Shown here: piece after piece, positions 58,925 through 64,000 of the stretch
How the letters are laid out: each line of letters starts with the position of its first letter
Numbering within the stretch: the first letter of the stretch is position 1
Notes under the pieces: model-generated
Databases searched by the model: none
Told to the model about the DNA's origin: nothing
Seen by the model: the letters and a program-made list of their open reading frames with translations, nothing else
Program-made: the position numbers and the translations under genes
Assembly: GCA_963715825.1 (NCBI GenBank)
Contig: CAVQSI010000027.1
Location: 62,001-126,000, forward strand
DNA from: Sva-07 sp963715825
Lineage (GTDB): Bacteria > Actinomycetota > Acidimicrobiia > Acidimicrobiales > Ilumatobacteraceae
Length of the DNA stretch: 64,000 bases
Reading direction: 5' to 3'

Positions 58925-59575
58925 TCACCGCGTGTTCGGCTGCCAGCGCTCCCAGGCCTCGAGGTTCGATTTCGACATCTCGCGGTGCTCCTTGGCGAGC
59001 GCTCGGCTCTCGGCGTCGGGTACCCGGCGTCCGATGGCTATGGCGCCGAACATGTTGCCGCGGAAGTAGGCCCCGAAGTCCGCGGGAGGGAAGGAGCCGC
59101 GCAGGTCGTCGGGCACCTCGACCTCTGACGACCACGGTGAGGGTTCGACGGGCGCCAGTGCCAACCTGTCCAGCGTTGCCCAGATGTCGTCGTCGTTCGT
59201 GCGGTCGGCGAAGTCTCGGCCCTGGTAGCGGTACACCTCGCGGCCGTCAGGGTCGACGATCACCATGCCGGGCAGGGCGATGCCACCGCGTTCCTCGGGA
59301 TCGAACAACTGCAGCGGTTGCAGATACCGCTCACCGTCGGGGTCCGACACGAACGTCGTGTGGGTGAAGCCCCACCGTTCAGCCATGCCCGCCTGGCGGA
59401 TGTCGTCGTCGACGCTGACCGCGGCGAGCTCAGCGCCACCCTGATGGATCCGGTCGTACTGGGATGCCAGCTTCACGAGCTGACCACAGCAGTACGGTCA
59501 CCAGTCGCCTCGGTAGGTCATCAGGATGATCGCGCCGTTGGCGCGGCGCAGCTCGAGCAGGTCGGCAACGGTCAT
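58925..59575 (-). CDS. Peroxiredoxin-like (AhpC/TSA) protein with in-frame UGA at the active site: candidate selenoprotein
   Basis: Read through one TGA (59498-59500, codon 26), the frame is open for 216 residues: MTVADLLELRRANGAIIL, MTYRGDW-U-PYCCGQLVKLA, VDDDIRQAGMAERWGFTHT, FVSDPDGERYLQP, LPGMVIVDPDGREVYRYQG. In this thioredoxin-fold family the residue between W and PYC is Cys (YRGxWCPYC), so the stop replaces the peroxidatic Cys and gives UxxC. The reading frame is the same on both sides, so an indel is not the cause. A 7-bp hairpin lies 16-34 nt after the UGA. It is the last gene of the KhtTU-like operon. Alternatives: point mutation or sequencing error. Start at ATG 59573-59575; an upstream non-ATG start is possible. 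Confidence 0.75.
59466..59484 (-). promoter_or_regulatory. Candidate bacterial SECIS hairpin after the UGA codon
   Basis: On the mRNA strand GGTCAGCTCGTGAAGCTGGC folds with stem GTCAGCT/AGCTGGC (one G-U pair) and loop CGUGA. The loop begins 20 nt after the UGA and has G as its second base. This fits the general bacterial SECIS pattern (a hairpin just after UGA with G in the first two loop positions). An alternative, UGACC pairing with GGUCA, would hide the UGA in a stem. Confidence 0.5.
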
Positions 59576-59612
59576 GTCGAGAAGCGAGAACGTGCGAGCG
59601 TCCGTGCTTCGA

Positions 59613-60812
59613 TCAGGCCGTTGCCCGGGCGGTTTGGCGCATCAGGCGGGTCGGCAGTGGGATCCGATCGGCGAACTTGGCGACGATCGGGCCGACCATG
59701 GCCGAGATCAGCACGTAGCCGGCCGCGAGCGCACCGAGGTCCGGTCCGTCCAGCAGTCCCGATCCGAGCGCGGCGATGACGATCGAGAACTCGCCGCGAG
59801 CGATCAGGACGGTGCCGGCACGCAGTCGTCCCTTCGGGGCAGCGCCCACCCGTCCTGCCGCATACCAGCCGGTCGCGACCTTGGTGAGCGCCGTGACGAC
59901 GAACAGCGCCACGGCAGGAATCGCCGCGTCGATCAGGTCGGCCGGGTCGATCTGGAACGAGAAGAACAGGAAGAACGTCGCCGCGAACAGGTCACGCAGC
60001 GGCGAGATCAGCTGGCTGGCGCGCTGCTCGGCCCGCCCGGACAAGGCCAGGCCGACGAGGAACGCACCGATGGCGCCGGACACCTCGAGCTGCTGGGCGA
60101 TGCCGGCGACGAGCAGCGTGATGCCGAACACGGTGAGCAGGAAGGCCTCGTCGGTGCCGCCGGCAACCAGCCCACTGATCCGGCGGCCGTAGCGGAGCGC
60201 GGCGAGGAGGATCACCGTGACCGCCGCAAGCGCGATCAGCACACTGGTCACCGTGGCGGTGAGGCTGCCGCCGACGATCAGGGCAGCGACGACCGGTAGG
60301 TAGATCGCCATGGCGAGATCTTCCATCACCAGGATGTTGAGGACGGCCGGGGTCTCGCGGTTGCCGAGTCGGCCCAGGTCGGACAGCACCTTGCTGACGA
60401 CACCCGACGAGCTGATCCACGTGACGCCACCGAGCAGGATGGCGGCGATGGGGTCCCAACCCAGCAACAGGCCGAGTGCCACGCCGGGGAGTGCGTTGAG
60501 CAACATGTCGACGGTTCCCGGGACGAGCCCGGTTCGGAGTCCGCTGCGGAGTTCGGTATCGGAGTACTCGAGTCCCAGCGCGAACAGCAACAGCAGCACG
60601 CCGATCTCGGCGGCGATCTCGAAGAAGTCGACCGACACGTCGAGCTGCACCAGGCCGCCCTCGCCCATCGCGAGTCCGGCGATCAGATACAGCGGGATCG
60701 CCGGGATACCGAAGCGACCGGCGAATCTCGCCAGCAGTGCGAGCGCCAGGATGAGCGCGCCGATCTCGACGAACGCGAGCGCAGCTTCATCGGTCCCGGC
60801 GGCGAACAACAT
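59613..60812 (-). CDS. khtU: CPA2-family K+(Na+)/H+ antiporter (KhtU-like)
   Basis: A 399-residue protein with about 12 transmembrane helices: IPLYLIAGLAMGEGGL, LLFALGLEYSDTEL, TWISSSGVVSKVLSDLGRLGNRETPAVLNILVMEDLAMAIYLP (the conserved ED ion-binding region), GAIGAFLVGLALSGRAEQ and IARGEFSIVIAALG. There is no cytosolic RCK domain in this chain; it is supplied by the separate subunit upstream. It exports K+ or Na+ in exchange for protons. Confidence 0.92.
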   Translation of the reverse strand: MLFAAGTDEAALAFVEIGALILALALLARFAGRFGIPAIPLYLIAGLAMGEGGLVQLDVSVDFFEIAAEIGVLLLLFALGLEYSDTELRSGLRTGLVPGTVDMLLNALPGVALGLLLGWDPIAAILLGGVTWISSSGVVSKVLSDLGRLGNRETPAVLNILVMEDLAMAIYLPVVAALIVGGSLTATVTSVLIALAAVTVILLAALRYGRRISGLVAGGTDEAFLLTVFGITLLVAGIAQQLEVSGAIGAFLVGLALSGRAEQRASQLISPLRDLFAATFFLFFSFQIDPADLIDAAIPAVALFVVTALTKVATGWYAAGRVGAAPKGRLRAGTVLIARGEFSIVIAALGSGLLDGPDLGALAAGYVLISAMVGPIVAKFADRIPLPTRLMRQTARATA

Positions 60813-60823
60813 CGATCAGGGTG

Positions 60824-61306
60824 TCAGACGCGGATCAGGTCGCGCATCGCTGCGAGTCCGTCGACCGTGCCGACTGCGACGATCACGTCGCCTTCGAGCA
60901 TCGGGAACTCCGGACCCGGTGCCGGAATCGACTCGCCACCACGGATGATCGCCACGATCGACGAGCCGGTCTTCGTGCGGTACATGCCGTCGCCGATGGT
61001 GGCGCCCGATGCGGGCGACTCGGGGGTCAGCTCGATCCACTCGATCGCCAGGCCCTCGATCTCCTGTTGGACCGCGGACACCGCTTCGGTGACCCGGCTC
61101 GCCCCGAGGAGTTCCGACACGGTGCGGGTGTCGGCAGCGGACAGGCTGACGAGGGTCGAGCACTTGTCGGGATCGTCCGAGTCGTACATCAGGATCTCGC
61201 GGCGCCCATCGTGGTGCACGAGCACACCGATGTCGTCGCCGGACTCGGTGGTGAACTCGTGGCGTACCCCGACGCCCGGCAGTTTGGTCTCGCGCACGTC
61301 GGCCAT
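60824..61306 (-). CDS. khtT: KhtT-like RCK_C regulatory subunit of the antiporter
   Basis: A 160-residue protein with an N-terminal KhtT-type domain (TKLPGVGVRHEFTTESGDDIGVLVHHDGRREIL) and a C-terminal TrkA-C/RCK_C domain (LAIEWIELTPESPASGATIGDGMYR ... IPAPGPEFPMLEGDVIVAVGT). In Bacillus, KhtT gates KhtU in response to nucleotides and pH. The gene ends 11 bp before khtU, so they form an operon. Confidence 0.9.
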   Translation of the reverse strand: MADVRETKLPGVGVRHEFTTESGDDIGVLVHHDGRREILMYDSDDPDKCSTLVSLSAADTRTVSELLGASRVTEAVSAVQQEIEGLAIEWIELTPESPASGATIGDGMYRTKTGSSIVAIIRGGESIPAPGPEFPMLEGDVIVAVGTVDGLAAMRDLIRV

Positions 61307-61356
61307 CGGTGCAGTCTGGCACCCGGCCGATCGACTCGGCCATTGCGGCGGGTCGG

Positions 61357-63927
61357 TCAGAGCACCGCGCGTAGCTCGTCGCGGCTGCCGACGCCGAGCT
61401 TTCGGTAGACCGACGCGAGGTGGTTGTCGACGGTCCGGACCGAGATTCCGAGCGTCTCGGCGATCTCGCGGTTGCGGTGACGCTGCGCCGCCAGTGCGCC
61501 GACCTCGCGCTCGCGCGCGGTGAGCACGACCAGGGTGCCGAGCCCTGGAGTTCGCACGTCACACAACGGTTCGACCAGCTGTGCCGCCAGCCGGCGCGCC
61601 TCGACTGCTGCCTGCGTCTTGTTGCGTGACTCCGAGATGCGCGCCGCTGTTGCGGCACATTCGGCCGCGGAGATCCGGAAGCCCAGACTCGGGAGCCGAC
61701 CGGCCAGGTCCAACAGGGCGTCGGGGTCACCCGAGTCGAGTGCCCGTGCGTGCTCGACCAGCACGGGGGCGAGCGCCCCTTCGACGGTCGCCGCCGCGTC
61801 GACGAGGACGGGAAGCGCAAGGGACGGGTGGCCGAAGCGCGCGGCATCGTGGGCGGCGAACATCGCCAGCGGCGCGTGTTGCGCGTCGAGGGCGACACGC
61901 GCTGCAGCTGCCGCGCGTCGTGCGCCGACCTGACTTCGTCCGGACATCGTGAGGATCCAGGCCTCTGCCAACTCGGCCATCAGCCGGGCTTTGGTCTCCG
62001 AGCGCCAGTCCTCCTCGACGTGATCGAGGGCGCGTCTGGCGTCGTTCGGGCGGTTGAGCTGGGCAAGCGCCGTGGCCTGGATTCCGAGCGTGAAGGGTCG
62101 CAGCAGCGAGATGTCGACGTCGGCGAGTTCGTCGGCGGCGCGACCGGCGTCTGTTGCGGCGAGCACCGCATCGCCATCGAGCAGCCGCCCGAGTGCCCGC
62201 ATGGCGAGCCACGAGCCGGCGATCGCGCTGCGTCCGACGCTACGTTCGAGTTCGGCGGCGACGGTCGCCTGCGCCTCCTCCGCCCGGCCGGCAGTCGCGA
62301 GCCAGATGAAGCGCGACAGATTCAGGAGCTCGCGAGCAGTCGGGACGTCGCCCACCAGGAGATGAGCGAGGGCGAGCCCCTCTTCGACGAGGGCTTCGGT
62401 GTCGTTGCCACGCCCGGCCAACGCCGCGACCACGGCGCCGACCAGGCATTCGTTCGCACGCGCCGCACCGGTGGCGTCGCTCGTGGCGGTGGTGACGTCG
62501 CTCGGTAAGCCGAGGGCGAGCTGCAGGTACGACCGGTCGGCGTCGAGGAAGGCCTTCCAGTGCGGGTCCGAGATCGAACGTTGCGCCTCGGCGATGACCT
62601 CGATCGCCTCGGCGAACCGTGCTCCGCCAGTGCCGAGGCTGTTTGCTCGTCGGCTGGCCGCGCGGGCGCGATGCTCGTCGGTCACCGCCAGCGACATGGC
62701 GGTCGCGAGCGCTTCGTTCGCTGCGGGGACGTCACCGCTCACCGCAAGTGCCGTGCCGAGGAGGAATTGGCTGTCCCAGGTCGGCACCTCGACCCGATCG
62801 ATGAGGCGGCGAGCGAGTCCAGGGTCGACGGCGTTCAGTGCCTGACGGGCGGCGGGGACGACGAGGTCGTCGGGCACGAACAGGTCGTGGACCAGGCAGT
62901 GCACCGCAATGCGCAGTTCCCTGTCGGGATCACCGGGCGGCAGTTTTTCGAGCGTGGTCCGCGCCAACTCGGCAACGGCCCGACGTCGAAGTGGGCCGTG
63001 GCGAGCCGTCACGGCCTCGGCGAACAGCGGATGCGCGAACCGGATCGATCGGTGATCGCCGACCTCGGTGGTGATCAGACTCATGTCCTCGAGCGCGGCG
63101 AGGTCCGCGATCGGCAGTGAGGATGTCGGGAGCGGCTGGACCATTGCCAACACGTCGAGGAACGACCGTTGCTCGTCGGTGACGTCGTCGGAACGAGAGT
63201 TGACGAGTTCGACCAGCGTCGGCGGCACTCCCGGCGGCGTGGTGAACTCCCATGCGCCCTCGTGGAGCACGAGCGAGCCACTGGCAACGTTCGCGGTCAC
63301 GTACTCGCGGGCGAACAGGGCGACACCGCCGGCGGCCGCGGTGATCGATGCCGCCGCGGCGGGTGCAAGCGGGCCGTCGAGAAAGCGCTCGGCGGCGACG
63401 ATGACCTCCTGGTCGGTGAGCGGGCGGATCTCGATGGAGTCGAAGGTTCCGTCGACGAGCATCGGGCGGAACACTGCCGGTCGGCTCGAGCTGCCTCGGG
63501 CTGTTGCAACGACGAACACGAGTCGTCGCCGGGCGAGATGGACGAGCAGATCGAGGTCGTCGGCGTCGAGGCCCGGAGCGTCGTCGATCACCACGAGCAT
63601 CGGCGCGCCCGGCGACCGCGCCGTGATCACCTGCTCGAGCTCGTGGAGCAGATCGACGCGGGTGTGCACGGTGGTGCCGGGCTGACGCAGCGGCGCCAGC
63701 CAGGCGAGCGGCGCGCCGGTGGTGCTCGGCGCGGTCAACCACTCGGTCTCGAACCCGTCGGCTGTTGCTTCGGCAGCGATGTGGCGAGCCACCGATGTCT
63801 TGCCGATCCCAGCAGGTCCGTGGAGCACGACACCACACACCGTGGCTGCTGATCGGGCCTCGTGTAGCAGCTGCACGACGGTGTCGACGTCGCGGGACCG
63901 CCCGACGATGGGCCACCGGCGGTTCAT
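61357..63927 (-). CDS. Large LuxR-family ATPase regulator (LAL type)
   Basis: An 856-residue regulator: AAA/NB-ARC-like ATPase with Walker A GPAGIGKT (37-44) and Walker B MLVVIDDA (110-117), a central helical TPR-like region (about 330-770), and a C-terminal LuxR HTH (LTAREREVGALAAQRHRNREIAETLGISVRTVDNHLASVYRKLGVG, about 795-845). LAL proteins activate catabolic or secondary-metabolism genes in response to ATP and small ligands. No target is visible. It starts at ATG 63925-63927. Confidence 0.93.
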   Translation of the reverse strand: MNRRWPIVGRSRDVDTVVQLLHEARSAATVCGVVLHGPAGIGKTSVARHIAAEATADGFETEWLTAPSTTGAPLAWLAPLRQPGTTVHTRVDLLHELEQVITARSPGAPMLVVIDDAPGLDADDLDLLVHLARRRLVFVVATARGSSSRPAVFRPMLVDGTFDSIEIRPLTDQEVIVAAERFLDGPLAPAAAASITAAAGGVALFAREYVTANVASGSLVLHEGAWEFTTPPGVPPTLVELVNSRSDDVTDEQRSFLDVLAMVQPLPTSSLPIADLAALEDMSLITTEVGDHRSIRFAHPLFAEAVTARHGPLRRRAVAELARTTLEKLPPGDPDRELRIAVHCLVHDLFVPDDLVVPAARQALNAVDPGLARRLIDRVEVPTWDSQFLLGTALAVSGDVPAANEALATAMSLAVTDEHRARAASRRANSLGTGGARFAEAIEVIAEAQRSISDPHWKAFLDADRSYLQLALGLPSDVTTATSDATGAARANECLVGAVVAALAGRGNDTEALVEEGLALAHLLVGDVPTARELLNLSRFIWLATAGRAEEAQATVAAELERSVGRSAIAGSWLAMRALGRLLDGDAVLAATDAGRAADELADVDISLLRPFTLGIQATALAQLNRPNDARRALDHVEEDWRSETKARLMAELAEAWILTMSGRSQVGARRAAAAARVALDAQHAPLAMFAAHDAARFGHPSLALPVLVDAAATVEGALAPVLVEHARALDSGDPDALLDLAGRLPSLGFRISAAECAATAARISESRNKTQAAVEARRLAAQLVEPLCDVRTPGLGTLVVLTAREREVGALAAQRHRNREIAETLGISVRTVDNHLASVYRKLGVGSRDELRAVL

Positions 63928-64000
63928 GGTCGGCTCAACGTGTCGGAAGGAGTGCGGAACACGGCGTGGCGAAACTATCCAGCGGGGACCGCCATGGCAC

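Noticed and set aside
63928..64000. Possible gene at the right edge
   Set aside because: Only 73 bp remain; there is no convincing frame or motif, and it is most likely the upstream region of the LuxR-family gene.
1..64000. tRNA, rRNA or riboswitch genes
   Set aside because: No T-loop-like GGTTCGAnTCC with a plausible cloverleaf, no rRNA signature and no known riboswitch core was seen when reading both strands; a covariance search was not possible.

Overview
The window is high-GC DNA (third codon positions almost always G or C, many GTG starts, many ATGA/GTGA gene overlaps). Its gene set points to an actinobacterium: an LppM-type lipoprotein, DosR/DosS-like regulators, an Rv2629-like release-factor paralogue, a deazaflavin-type DUF385 protein, a MerR-HTH citrate synthase and a heliorhodopsin. 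An aerobic, aquatic Acidimicrobiia (Ilumatobacter-like) chromosome is my best inference; no rRNA, tRNA or clear prophage is present to test it. No CRISPR array or complete insertion sequence was seen.

Layout. 0-5.4 kb: lipoprotein end, frame-broken amidase, heliorhodopsin, formylglycine-generating enzyme, SelO. 5.4-7.9 kb: a decayed aromatic ring-cleavage cluster (remnants of an MhpA-like hydroxylase and an extradiol/VOC enzyme) followed by an intact FAH-fold hydrolase and a CMD protein. 7.9-15.8 kb: VOC and DinB proteins, beta-carbonic anhydrase, a small winged-helix regulator, LppM protein, a CstB-like persulfide dioxygenase-rhodanese and a rhodanese lipoprotein (each behind a similar C4/G4 palindrome), YihY-type membrane protein, GNAT protein and a Gmad2-type surface protein.

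15.9-30.4 kb is a stress/hypoxia island. It has four universal stress proteins, two FMN-binding split-barrel proteins, a DosR-like regulator with a PAS histidine kinase, a beta-CASP metallo-beta-lactamase nuclease, an Rv2629-like baeRF protein, and one long overlapping operon encoding an AhpD-like protein, an acyl-CoA synthetase, a 2-oxoacid dehydrogenase E1alpha/E1beta/E2 without E3, and a stand-alone acyl carrier protein. Five copies of a DevR-box-like element (about GGGCCCAAGGTCACGGG) lie upstream of these units, so the island looks like one regulon.

30.4-46.3 kb: SDR, thiolase plus DUF35 partner, thioesterase, YbaK-type deacylase, M48 protease, TPR/HD-GYP protein, TetR/ferredoxin pair, esterase, lgt, sugar-ABC ATPase, proline-rich protein, a receiver/kinase/NarL regulator trio and an alpha-galactosidase. 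46.5-57.6 kb: DUF1992 and DUF2786 proteins, divergent citrate synthases (one with a MerR-like DNA-binding domain facing a repeated operator), class II aldolase, gatCAB, SDR and acyl-CoA dehydrogenase. 57.6-64 kb: TetR/DUF385 pair with twin operators, a peroxiredoxin-like gene whose active-site codon is UGA (candidate selenoprotein) downstream of a KhtTU-type K+/H+ antiporter pair, and a large LuxR-family ATPase.

Two interspersed palindromic repeat families occur: a 52-bp element in four copies and GGGGTCnGACCCC-cored palindromes in three good copies. Several conserved genes (amidase, thiolase, ABC ATPase, SDR, possibly the Gmad2 gene) carry single-base frameshifts, some in G/C runs. This pattern looks more like consensus error than real decay and should temper pseudogene calls.
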